Source: Lachnospiraceae bacterium (GTDB lineage Bacteria > Bacillota > Clostridia > Lachnospirales > Lachnospiraceae). Taken from it: a stretch of DNA of 64,000 bases. A model generated the notes under the pieces. That model was not told where the DNA came from, searched no databases, and saw only the letters and a list, made by a program, of their open reading frames with translations. Below are positions 34,244 through 42,656 of this stretch, one piece after another; positions within the stretch are counted from its first letter, which is position 1; each line of letters begins with the position of its first letter. A program made the translations under genes and the position numbers. The stretch spans positions 62,001 to 126,000 of the forward strand of contig CAJTDK010000006.1 in assembly GCA_910575105.1 (NCBI GenBank), written 5' to 3'.

Positions 34244-35305
34244 TTATGATTCCCTAAGTTTGACAGCGGACGCCGCCATACGCCGTCTGTCCTCGTCAAT
34301 CGCCGCATAATGCTTTTTCGTAGTATTCACATCCTTGTGTCCTAGTACATCTGCAACTAGGTAGATATCTCCGGTCTCCTTATAAAGGGAAGTTCCGTAC
34401 GTGCTGCGAAGCTTATGCGGAGTGATCTTCTTATTGGGCGTTACTTGTCTGGCATATTTTTTTACCATATTCTCAACGGCCTGCACACCCATACGGCGTC
34501 GCTGGGTTGATAAAAAAAGCGCATTTTCATGGCCGGAGAGGGGAGTAGCGGCTTTACGGTCGCCCTCGATATACTGTTTTAATGCATCTGCGACCTCATC
34601 ACCGAAATAAACAACCATCTGATTGCCGCCTTTCCGCGTGACAGTGATACCGTTGTTCTTGAAGTCCACATGGTTCAGATCCAGGCCGACACATTCAGAG
34701 ACACGGATTCCCGTGCCTAAGAGCAAGGTAAGAATTGCTAAGTCCCTTGACTTCGTCTTATGGTAATAGGTCAGCGCCTGACCGGTAAGCTTGCTGCCTG
34801 CCGACTCTACGAAATCCAGCAGCAAAGCCACTTCATCTGCATCCAGCCGGATAATCGCCTTTTCATGTATCTTTGGCATCTCTACAAGAAGCGTCGGGTT
34901 GCTGGAAATCATCTGCCGTTTATAATAATATCCGTAAAAGCTCCTTAACGCAGACATCTTTCTGGCAAGTCCCTTTTCGCCGTTCACCATCGTTTCATCG
35001 TCATCCCGCTTATAGATCTTAAGATATTCCATATATTCTTCAATATCAACCGGTTCTAGACGTTCTAAGTCGTCTGCGGTAAACTGATCGACCGTATAAT
35101 AGCTGTAAATAGGATTATTCTCCATCAGGTAATGGTAAAAAACCCGGATATCATAGGCATAATTCATCCTGGTACGTATAGATGATGTAGGCTCGATAGC
35201 CCGGAAAAAATCATGTGTAAAAGGCGGCAGCGTCTTTAAGATCTCTCTGAGCCGCAAGGTATAATCAATAGTTGTCTGTTCATGGTATGTACGTTGTTTA
35301 GCCAT
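34244..35305 (-). CDS. XerC/XerD-like tyrosine recombinase
   Basis: This tyrosine site-specific recombinase has 353 residues from the ATG at 35305, which has AAAGGGGGA upstream. The catalytic set is complete: R201 (GTGIRVSECVGLD), K225, H297-xx-R300 (HKLRSTYGT), H323 (GHKD) and the nucleophile Y333. The N-terminal SAM-like core-binding domain covers about 20-150. It has its own promoter and lies back to back with lexA. No att sites, phage genes or cargo surround it, so a chromosomal housekeeping or regulatory recombinase is more likely than a mobile element integrase. Confidence 0.88.
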   Translation of the reverse strand: MAKQRTYHEQTTIDYTLRLREILKTLPPFTHDFFRAIEPTSSIRTRMNYAYDIRVFYHYLMENNPIYSYYTVDQFTADDLERLEPVDIEEYMEYLKIYKRDDDETMVNGEKGLARKMSALRSFYGYYYKRQMISSNPTLLVEMPKIHEKAIIRLDADEVALLLDFVESAGSKLTGQALTYYHKTKSRDLAILTLLLGTGIRVSECVGLDLNHVDFKNNGITVTRKGGNQMVVYFGDEVADALKQYIEGDRKAATPLSGHENALFLSTQRRRMGVQAVENMVKKYARQVTPNKKITPHKLRSTYGTSLYKETGDIYLVADVLGHKDVNTTKKHYAAIDEDRRRMAASAVKLRES

Positions 35306-35343
35306 ATAAATTCCCCCTTTAAAACCCCCTGTGAAATATCTAT

Positions 35344-35372
35344 ATTCTAGCACAATATGGCTTTTTTGTCTA
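35344..35372 (-). promoter_or_regulatory. Promoter of the XerC/D-like recombinase gene
   Basis: Read on minus, TAGACA (35372-35367) is followed after 17 bases by TAGAAT (35349-35344). This is a good sigma-A match, 39 bases ahead of the ATG. Confidence 0.65.
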
Positions 35373-35425
35373 TATCTTTTGGAAAAATCGGTATTTTACG
35401 TATAGATCTATTTATCTTCTATAGT

Positions 35426-35444
35426 GGTACTATTTAATACTACC
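35426..35444. promoter_or_regulatory. 19-bp palindrome upstream of the recombinase promoter
   Basis: GGTACTATTTAATACTACC is a near-perfect palindrome about a central T, with only one mismatched base pair type. Preceded by TAGT, its left half resembles the left half of the palindrome at 32607-32630 (9 of 11 bases). Confidence 0.5.
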
Positions 35445-35557
35445 TGATAAAAATGGTCGTTTTTCACGTTTATTAGTCATGTAAGTCATCTGTTTTCGAT
35501 TAGTTCATCTGCATGATCTCACCTTGATCTTGTTATCACAATTTTCATTCTAAAAAC

Positions 35558-35583
35558 GAACATATTTTCCAAAACATTTGTTT
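35558..35583. promoter_or_regulatory. Two candidate LexA boxes at the lexA promoter
   Basis: GAACATATTTTC (35558-35569) and AAACATTTGTTT (35572-35583) resemble the Gram-positive/clostridial LexA operator (GAAC-N4-GTTY type). The second overlaps the -35 hexamer of lexA, the expected position for autorepression. Each differs from consensus at two or three positions. Confidence 0.5.
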
Positions 35584-35605
35584 GCTTTTTTGCTTCTGTT
35601 ATGAT
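35578..35605 (+). promoter_or_regulatory. lexA promoter
   Basis: TTGTTT (35578-35583) and TATGAT (35600-35605) are separated by 16 bases and lie 64 bases before the lexA ATG. Confidence 0.6.
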
Positions 35606-35668
35606 ATTATGATTACAAGGAAAGAAAACGATTTTGAATAGCTATACTTTTTAAAGGGAGGATTGTAT

Positions 35669-36283
35669 ATGGCACAAGGAAAAATAAGCGCAAAGCAACT
35701 TGAGATATTAGAATATATTAAATCACAGATTTTAGAACGTGGTTTCCCCCCAGCAGTGCGTGATATCTGCGAAGCGGTGAACCTGAAATCAACTTCTTCC
35801 GTCCACTCTCATCTGGAAACTCTGGAAAAGAACGGATATATCAGACGTGACCCTACGAAGCCGCGGGCCATTGAGATCTTGGATGACAGCTTTAATCTTA
35901 TCCGCCGCGAGGTGGTTAATGTACCGATCATCGGTCGTGTTGCCGCAGGTGAACCGATTCTGGCTGAACAGAACGTTGAGAACTACTTCCCTATTCCGAT
36001 GGAGTTTATGCCCAATAAGCAGACATTTATGCTTAAAGTAAGCGGGGAAAGTATGATCAATGCCGGAATTTTTGACGGTGATTATGTGCTGGTGGAAGAA
36101 CGCGGGGAGGCAGGCGACGGCGAGATGATCGTGGCTCTGGTTGAAGATAGTGCCACAGTTAAGACTTTTTATAAAGAAGAAGGACTCATACGTCTTCAGC
36201 CGGAGAATGATACGATGGATCCGATCATTGTTTCAGACTGTACGATCCTTGGGAAAGTAATCGGTGTATTTCGCTTTATGTAA
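35669..36283 (+). CDS. lexA: SOS repressor LexA
   Basis: LexA (204 residues) has the ATG at 35669 with AAAGGGAGG upstream. The winged helix-turn-helix (1-70) contains PPAVRDICEAVNLKSTSSVHSH, in two parts PPAVRDICEAVN and LKSTSSVHSHLETLEKNGYI. The self-cleavage site is A93-G94 in GRVAAGEP, with S128 (SGESM) and K165 (ATVKTFYKE) as the catalytic dyad. Operator-like boxes in its own promoter fit autoregulation. A terminator follows. Confidence 0.97.
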   Translation: MAQGKISAKQLEILEYIKSQILERGFPPAVRDICEAVNLKSTSSVHSHLETLEKNGYIRRDPTKPRAIEILDDSFNLIRREVVNVPIIGRVAAGEPILAEQNVENYFPIPMEFMPNKQTFMLKVSGESMINAGIFDGDYVLVEERGEAGDGEMIVALVEDSATVKTFYKEEGLIRLQPENDTMDPIIVSDCTILGKVIGVFRFM

Positions 36284-36308
36284 AGCCTTCGGCAATAGAT
36301 TGGCAAAA

Positions 36309-36353
36309 GTAAAAGCCAAAATGTATTTTCTGATGAAAACACTTTGGCTTTTA
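36309..36353 (+). terminator. Terminator after lexA
   Basis: AAAAGCCAAA (36311-36320) pairs with TTTGGCTTTT (36343-36352). TGT/ACA extends the stem after one mismatch, leaving a loop of about 14 bases. The 3' arm ends in T residues. Confidence 0.6.
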
Positions 36354-36481
36354 ACATAAAGTATATTATCTTTTCTTATATACAAATTTCTTCTGTTTAA
36401 TTGATTTCAGGTAATATCGATCAGACCCGCCGGGACAAGCAGATGCTCAATACAAATTCCTGCTCTTATGACGCCTGCAGC

Positions 36482-36823
36482 TTACAGCTCTACTGTCCTG
36501 CCGTCACTCCATATACGTTCAAGATCATAAAATGAGCGGTTTTCTTTATCAAAAATATGCACGATCGCATCGCCGTAGTCAAGCAGTACCCAGACGCCGC
36601 CTCTGCTTCCCTCACGTTGTTTCAGCGAATGACCCGCCTTTTGCATCTGCTCCTCAACATTTTCTACGAGGGCATCTACCTGGCTGCTGCTTCCTCCGTT
36701 TGTAATAACAAAATAATCTGCCATAACGGAGATTGCGGAAATATCAATCACCTTGATATCTTCACCTTTTTTCTCCGCAAGGGCATCATAAATAATATGA
36801 ACCATATCCTTTTTCTGACTCAT
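36482..36823 (-). CDS. rsfS: Ribosomal silencing factor RsfS (YbeB/Iojap)
   Basis: RsfS (113 residues) binds L14 on the large subunit and blocks subunit joining when nutrients are scarce. The ATG at 36823 has AGGAGGG upstream, so the six-codon longer frame is not used. DISAISVMADYFVITNGGSS, QREGSRGGVWVLLDYGD and VHIFDKENRSFYDLERIWSD are the family motifs. It is the last gene of the conserved obgE-yhbY-nadD-yqeK-rsfS run. Confidence 0.95.
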   Translation of the reverse strand: MSQKKDMVHIIYDALAEKKGEDIKVIDISAISVMADYFVITNGGSSSQVDALVENVEEQMQKAGHSLKQREGSRGGVWVLLDYGDAIVHIFDKENRSFYDLERIWSDGRTVEL

Positions 36824-36824
36824 G

Positions 36825-37412
36825 TTAACCCTCCTGATCATTAAGTGTCATTTTATAATAATGATAAGTTTTTTCTGTCATCTCGTCAACCGGAAGCTTT
36901 TTACTCTTCAGATATTTGAGGGAATCCTCCAGCATCCGGTACAGACATTCATCAATATCGCGAAACGCCAGACGTCTCACCTCGACCATATTGGGAAGCT
37001 CAGCTCTCCCTGGCTCAATATAATCGGCAATATAGATGATTTTTTCTAAAAGCGTCATCGCCGGCTTTCCGGTGGTGTGGCTTTTGATGGCACATAATAT
37101 CTCATAGTCTTCCACATGGTATTTCTTCTTTGCTATAAATGCTCCGAGCTTTGCATGCAGCAGACTTGGATTCTTAAGCTCTACATCCGATATTTCCAGC
37201 CGGTATTTCCGGCACAGCCTGATCTTTTTCTCATTGGGGATGCACTTTGCGCAGTCATGCAGAAGACCGGCAAGGAGTGCCTGCTCTATATTCGCATTAT
37301 GGCACATAGCAAGAGCAGAGGCGGTATACATCACGCCCAGCGTGTGCTCATAGCGCTCCTTATCAAGCTCTTTTTGCAGTTTTTTGCTGATTTTATTGAT
37401 CCTGTGATTCAT
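36825..37412 (-). CDS. yqeK: YqeK-type HD-domain Ap4A hydrolase
   Basis: This 195-residue HD-superfamily protein is of the YqeK group, which symmetrically hydrolyses diadenosine tetraphosphate. H23 (YEHTLGVMY), H52-D53 (LLHDCAK), HAKLGAFIAKKKY and IIYIADYIEPGR are visible, completing the metal-binding set. It overlaps the end of nadD by 20 bases and is followed at once by rsfS, an arrangement conserved in Firmicutes. Confidence 0.93.
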   Translation of the reverse strand: MNHRINKISKKLQKELDKERYEHTLGVMYTASALAMCHNANIEQALLAGLLHDCAKCIPNEKKIRLCRKYRLEISDVELKNPSLLHAKLGAFIAKKKYHVEDYEILCAIKSHTTGKPAMTLLEKIIYIADYIEPGRAELPNMVEVRRLAFRDIDECLYRMLEDSLKYLKSKKLPVDEMTEKTYHYYKMTLNDQEG

Positions 37413-38010
37413 ACAAACATTCCTTTTTAATGTATTCCTCTACGTTGTCCGGGACAAACCCGTTAATGCTTTTCCCGTCTCTGATCCTCTCCCTGATTTC
37501 GGAGGAAGAGATCTGAACGATGGGTGAAAGAAGAAGCGCGGACTTTGCATGATATTTTTCCTTCAGATAATGCATCTGCCTGTCCATCTTCTCTCTCGTG
37601 TCCATCTCATCCCGGAAGGCGGCCAGAATGGTACACGTAGGAAACAGCCGCTCCGGATGCACCCATTTGTCAACAGTAAATAAAGAATCTGCACCGATGA
37701 TAAAATAAAAATCATGCTCCGGATAAATCTTTGAAAAATGCTCCATTGTCTCATAAGAACAGGAGACGCTTTTTCTGCGTGCCTCGTACGGTTCAAGCTT
37801 AAAGCCAGTGCGTCCCGCTATGGCAAGCTGCACCATCTTCAGCCGGTCTTCAATTGAAGAGCCGATATCAGCCAGCGCTTTGTGAGGCGGATTGCCGTTG
37901 GGAAGAAACCACACCCGGTCAAGTCCGAACTGCTCATAAGCGGCTTCGGCAATGGCAAGGTGTCCGTTATGAACCGGGTCAAATGTGCCTCCCATTATTC
38001 CAATATTCAT
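37393..38010 (-). CDS. nadD: Nicotinate-nucleotide adenylyltransferase NadD
   Basis: NadD (205 residues) makes deamido-NAD from nicotinate mononucleotide and ATP. GTFDPVHNGH is at 8-17. FLPNGNPPHKA, FIIGADSLFTVDKWVHPERL and ISSSEIRERIRDGKSI are the substrate and ATP motifs. The ATG at 38010 has GAGGAAACG upstream, so I exclude five codons that precede it in frame. Confidence 0.95.
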   Translation of the reverse strand: MNIGIMGGTFDPVHNGHLAIAEAAYEQFGLDRVWFLPNGNPPHKALADIGSSIEDRLKMVQLAIAGRTGFKLEPYEARRKSVSCSYETMEHFSKIYPEHDFYFIIGADSLFTVDKWVHPERLFPTCTILAAFRDEMDTREKMDRQMHYLKEKYHAKSALLLSPIVQISSSEIRERIRDGKSINGFVPDNVEEYIKKECLYESQDQ

Positions 38011-38021
38011 GTTACGTTTCC

Positions 38022-38333
38022 TCACATGTGTTTTTTCGTTATCTGGCTTAAATCTATTTTTTTGTTTTTATCCTTTCCCTCACGGTACAGGACGATCTTC
38101 CTGCCGATCACCTGAACTACCTGGGAATGGGTCCGCTCGGACAGAAGCTCTGCCAGACTTTTCGGATCATCAGCGCAATTTTTCAAGACGTTGACCTTGA
38201 TCAGCTCTCTTGCTGCCAGCGCCTCATCGATGGCCCTGGTAAATTCTGGCGTCATACTGCTCTTTCCGATCTGTAATATCGGTTCCATCGTCATCGCAAG
38301 GCTTTTTAAATATGCTCTTTGTTTTGTCGTCAT
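38022..38333 (-). CDS. yhbY: YhbY/CRM-domain RNA-binding protein
   Basis: This is a 103-residue single CRM (CRS1-YhbY) domain. MTTKQRAYLKSLAMTMEPIL then QIGKSSMTPEFTRAIDEALAARELIKVNV (seen as QIGKSS and EALAARELIKV) is diagnostic, and the end VQVIGRKIVLYREGKD is typical. Homologues associate with pre-50S ribosomal particles. CAGGAGTC lies nine bases before the ATG at 38333. Confidence 0.93.
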   Translation of the reverse strand: MTTKQRAYLKSLAMTMEPILQIGKSSMTPEFTRAIDEALAARELIKVNVLKNCADDPKSLAELLSERTHSQVVQVIGRKIVLYREGKDKNKKIDLSQITKKHM

Positions 38334-38420
38334 AATAAGACTCCTGTAAAATATTATTATTCGTTGAATGATATCATGTTTGGTCTGGAAGGCGTTTTTT
38401 TGCAATACCGCTTATTCGCT

Positions 38421-39725
<1,305 letters not shown>

Positions 39726-39860
39726 TTATTTCTTCTTATCTCCCATGCAGACTCCGCCTTCCGCTTTTCCGCACAAAGCCGCTGTTCACTGCGTGGCCAA
39801 TAACTCCATAAACTGCTGGGTTTCTTGCTTAACGTAAACTGCATGGTTGAAATGATATTT

Positions 39861-39910
39861 TAAAAAAGAGTGTCACCATATAACTGCAAACAGTTATCAA
39901 GCAACACTCT
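39861..39910 (-). terminator. Terminator after rpmA
   Basis: On minus, AGAGTGT (39910-39904) pairs with ACACTCT (39873-39867), and an inner ATAACTG/CAGTTAT stem extends the structure. A run of six T follows. It separates the ribosomal protein genes from obgE. Confidence 0.8.
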
Positions 39911-39930
39911 CATCAGCCTAATCAGACAAA

Positions 39931-40212
39931 CTAAGCTATAGGATAGATAGAAACCTGCTTCTTATCTCTTCCTTTTCTCTCAAATCTCACAACACCGTCA
40001 ACAAGTGCGAACAATGTATCATCACCGCCGCGTCCAACATTGATACCCGGGTGAATCTTTGTTCCGCGCTGTCTGTAAAGGATGTTGCCGGCTTTTACAA
40101 ACTGTCCGTCCGCTCTTTTGGCACCAAGTCTCTTGGACTCGGAATCACGTCCGTTCTTTGTAGAACCAACTCCCTTTTTATGAGCAAAAAACTGAAGGTT
40201 TAATTTCATCAT
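39931..40212 (-). CDS. rpmA: 50S ribosomal protein L27
   Basis: L27 has 93 residues. [20 protein letters not shown] shows the Firmicute N-terminal extension that must be cut between FF and AHKKG so the mature N-terminus can reach the peptidyl transferase centre. The protease for this, Prp, is encoded immediately upstream. AGGAGG precedes the ATG at 40212. Confidence 0.97.
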   Translation of the reverse strand: MMKLNLQFFAHKKGVGSTKNGRDSESKRLGAKRADGQFVKAGNILYRQRGTKIHPGINVGRGGDDTLFALVDGVVRFERKGRDKKQVSIYPIA

Positions 40213-40217
40213 GGTTG

Positions 40218-40550
40218 TCACACCTCCTCGAATGTTAAATCAATATATTCTGCATAGTTCTCATCATCAGACATGTCCCTAAGACCCAAAACCATCGTGT
40301 CCAGCAAAAGCTCCGCCTCCTTCGAAGGCCGCTCCTTCAGGGAATAATCGATCACCCCTTCCGCATCATCCGATACCAAAGAAGTTTTGTCTTCCGTGAA
40401 TTTCTCAATGGCGTTCACTGTATTGATAATCAGCACAGATACCGCCGCGCATACAATATCCTGCCCCTCATCACTGAAGCCGGCATGTCCGTATGTCGTA
40501 AAACCGGTGTACTCTCTTCTCTTATTCTGGTAAATGGTTACATGAATCAT
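40218..40550 (-). CDS. prp: Ribosomal-processing cysteine protease Prp
   Basis: Prp (110 residues) removes the N-terminal extension of L27. The catalytic H22 is in [12 protein letters not shown] and C34 in [15 protein letters not shown]. The conserved acidic C-terminus [14 protein letters not shown] is present. It sits between rplU and rpmA as in other Firmicutes. The ATG at 40550 is eight bases after GGAG. Confidence 0.95.
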   Translation of the reverse strand: MIHVTIYQNKRREYTGFTTYGHAGFSDEGQDIVCAAVSVLIINTVNAIEKFTEDKTSLVSDDAEGVIDYSLKERPSKEAELLLDTMVLGLRDMSDDENYAEYIDLTFEEV

Positions 40551-40565
40551 GGACAAAACTCCAAA

Positions 40566-40874
40566 TTAAGCATTGATCTTTTCAATCTTAACTGCTGTAT
40601 ACTGCTGTCTGTGACCGTTCTTTTTGTGGTATCCGGTTTTTCTCTTGTACTTGTAAACGATAACCTTCTTGCCTTTACCGTTCCCAACTACAGACGCCTC
40701 AACTGTTGCTCCGGCAACTGTCGGGTCGCCAACCTTCATCCCGTTGTCACTGACTGCAAGCACCTGGTCAAAAGTATAAGTCTCTCCGGCTTCTGCACCA
40801 AGCTTCTCTACTTTAATGATATCGCCCTCGGCTACTTTGTACTGTTTACCACCTGTTGCTATAATTGCGTACAT
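40566..40874 (-). CDS. rplU: 50S ribosomal protein L21
   Basis: L21 has 102 residues: [31 protein letters not shown] and [18 protein letters not shown] are unambiguous. AGGAGGTGCC precedes the ATG. It is the first gene of the L21-Prp-L27 unit and has a long leader. Confidence 0.97.
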   Translation of the reverse strand: MYAIIATGGKQYKVAEGDIIKVEKLGAEAGETYTFDQVLAVSDNGMKVGDPTVAGATVEASVVGNGKGKKVIVYKYKRKTGYHKKNGHRQQYTAVKIEKINA

Positions 40875-41040
40875 ATGGCACCTCCTATTATCATTACTCG
40901 CCAACTACGGTGTCCGTCATAAATCAATCTGCAATAATGGAGCATATCTCAAATACGTCCGATTACGTCGCGGCTGCGCCGCCGCATATCACAGCGCGCA
41001 TATTTATGACAGCACTTGAAAACCTCGTTGTGCGGCACAC
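40875..41040 (-). ncRNA. Candidate L21-type leader RNA of the rplU operon
   Basis: About 165 bases separate the predicted transcription start from rplU. The stretch includes a GC-rich hairpin (GCGGC 40985-40981 with GCCGC 40974-40970 on minus) and other short complementary segments in an otherwise AT-rich region. Firmicutes carry an L21 leader with a presumed autoregulatory role at this place. I could not compare it with the covariance model. Confidence 0.4.
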
Positions 41041-41046
41041 TGTTAT

Positions 41047-41075
41047 ATCATAGCATGAAAACACTGGAAAATCAA
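41047..41075 (-). promoter_or_regulatory. Promoter of the rplU-prp-rpmA operon
   Basis: On minus, TTGATT (41075-41070) and TATGAT (41052-41047) are exactly 17 bases apart. It is the best sigma-A-like site in this part of the window. Confidence 0.75.
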
Positions 41076-41149
41076 GCCTGTTTTTCATTATTTTGTTATG
41101 GTTGTTACGGTATGCCACTTTTTTCAGCCGCTCCCCTCGCACTTTATCT

Positions 41150-42616
41150 TCACCAGAACCGGCAGTTCGTCGTGATATAAGGAATCTTGTTCCTGGCATA
41201 ATCCCAAGCCTTCACCGGATTGTCAACTGTCCATACATTAACCGCTATCCCTGAATTCATGAACTGCGCTGCTGTCTTGATATCCAGCGTTTTAAAAGAG
41301 GTATCAAGTCCAATTCTTTTTTCTTTATATAAACCGATCATAGCCGTATCCGGCTGATTTACAAGATGCTGCAGTTCAATGTTCCCTGTTCCGTTCTCAT
41401 CGGCAATTGAACGCAGTTTAACCAAGGTTTTGAGATCAAAAGCGATAAATACAACTTTCGAGTTTCCCATAATGCGGTGAGTGATGTCATACAACCGCGT
41501 CAGGTCATCTTCGGCTGCAGACTGCAGCTCCATACCATACCCGTCAACAGTGACTGTTGACAATGCGCTGATTGCTTTTTCGGTCTGTGCATCCTCCTGT
41601 TGTGAAAGCGCCTGCTCATCCGCCTCATTCCACTGGTATGCCATCTTGATCTCTACAACCGGGACCATGCGGTATTTCAGGCAGGTCTGCAGATATTCCT
41701 CCAACGTAGGAATCGTTGTGGCGCTTTGGTCAGACTGATATTCTTTCTGATGATTTCCTCCGGTTATCCTGCTTGCCCTGATTTCAGCCAGGGTCAGATC
41801 TTTAGGAGCGCTGTTGATGCCGCACATCCTTTTGAGCGTATCGTCATGCATCAGGATGAAATATCCGTCTTTTGTCTTGCGCACATCAGTCTCTGCTCCC
41901 CAGAACTGCGCTTCCCCTGCAAGCTGAAAGGCTTTGACCGTATTTTCAGGTGCAAGGCTGCTGAGTCCCCGGTGAGCGATAAAGCGGGCGCTGTTTTTTA
42001 ATTTCCCGATTACCTTAACCTGATATGACGCTTCTGCAAATCCGTCCTCCGAACAGATCTTGATCGTGGCAGTTCCTTCAGACTTTCCCGTCAGCTTTCC
42101 ATTCTTATCTACCGTCACGGTTTTTTGATCAGAGGACAGATATTTTATCCCCTTTGCGGTTGCGCTCCCAGGAGACAGGCTTGCCTTACGCGTATAGGTA
42201 TCCCCAATCTGAAGGACAACCGTCTTTTTATCTACCTTGATCTTCTTTGCCGGCTTCACGATATTAATCTTACATTTGATCTTCTTTTTTGGCTGTGCAG
42301 ATACCTGACAGGTAACTGTAACTGTTCCCTTCTTCTTAGCGGATACCTTTCCGTTTTTATTGACAGCTGCAATCTTTTTATTACTGGTTGACCACTTTAA
42401 TCTACCGCTCTGCGCTTTTTTTGGCGTAATCTTTACCTTTAATTTTTTCGATGATCCCACCGGCATATAGATCTTTGATCCGCTATCTGACCAAGTGATC
42501 TTTTGAACCTTTGGGGCGGCGGCTTTTGCGTCGGAAAACTGTCCAGCGAAAAACAGGCCTGCGGCTATAAATATCAAGCTTTTCTGAATCGTACAAAATA
42601 TCTTCTTTCTGTCCAT
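41150..42616 (-). CDS. Secreted glycerophosphodiester phosphodiesterase with two Ig-like (Big_2) repeats
   Basis: The protein has 488 residues from the ATG at 42616 (GGAG four bases upstream). A signal peptide (about 1-33, ending DAKA-AAP) is followed by two bacterial Ig-like domains (about 36-120 and 124-205, with KKGTVTVTCQVSA and KSEGTATIKICSE) and a GDPD domain. H215-R-G, E224-N-T, E242/D244 (GAETDV) and H257-D are the catalytic and metal residues. It would hydrolyse glycerophosphodiesters outside the cell. It follows a phosphoglycerol transferase gene, so a glycerol-phosphate polymer or side group is a plausible substrate (inference). Confidence 0.88.
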   Translation of the reverse strand: MDRKKIFCTIQKSLIFIAAGLFFAGQFSDAKAAAPKVQKITWSDSGSKIYMPVGSSKKLKVKITPKKAQSGRLKWSTSNKKIAAVNKNGKVSAKKKGTVTVTCQVSAQPKKKIKCKINIVKPAKKIKVDKKTVVLQIGDTYTRKASLSPGSATAKGIKYLSSDQKTVTVDKNGKLTGKSEGTATIKICSEDGFAEASYQVKVIGKLKNSARFIAHRGLSSLAPENTVKAFQLAGEAQFWGAETDVRKTKDGYFILMHDDTLKRMCGINSAPKDLTLAEIRASRITGGNHQKEYQSDQSATTIPTLEEYLQTCLKYRMVPVVEIKMAYQWNEADEQALSQQEDAQTEKAISALSTVTVDGYGMELQSAAEDDLTRLYDITHRIMGNSKVVFIAFDLKTLVKLRSIADENGTGNIELQHLVNQPDTAMIGLYKEKRIGLDTSFKTLDIKTAAQFMNSGIAVNVWTVDNPVKAWDYARNKIPYITTNCRFW

Positions 42617-42656
42617 GCTTCTCCACTCTCCTGTTTTGTCTGATCCTAATACATCA

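Larger units (their letters stand above)
35306..35668. other. Divergent control region between the recombinase gene and lexA
   Basis: This 363-base AT-rich stretch has no credible gene. It holds a recombinase promoter, a 19-bp palindrome, two LexA-like boxes and the lexA promoter, each listed separately. Confidence 0.7.

Noticed and set aside
34244-35305. Integrase of a mobile element
   Set aside because: No attachment repeats, tRNA, phage or cargo genes are nearby. The neighbours are housekeeping genes and it has its own chromosomal-type promoter.
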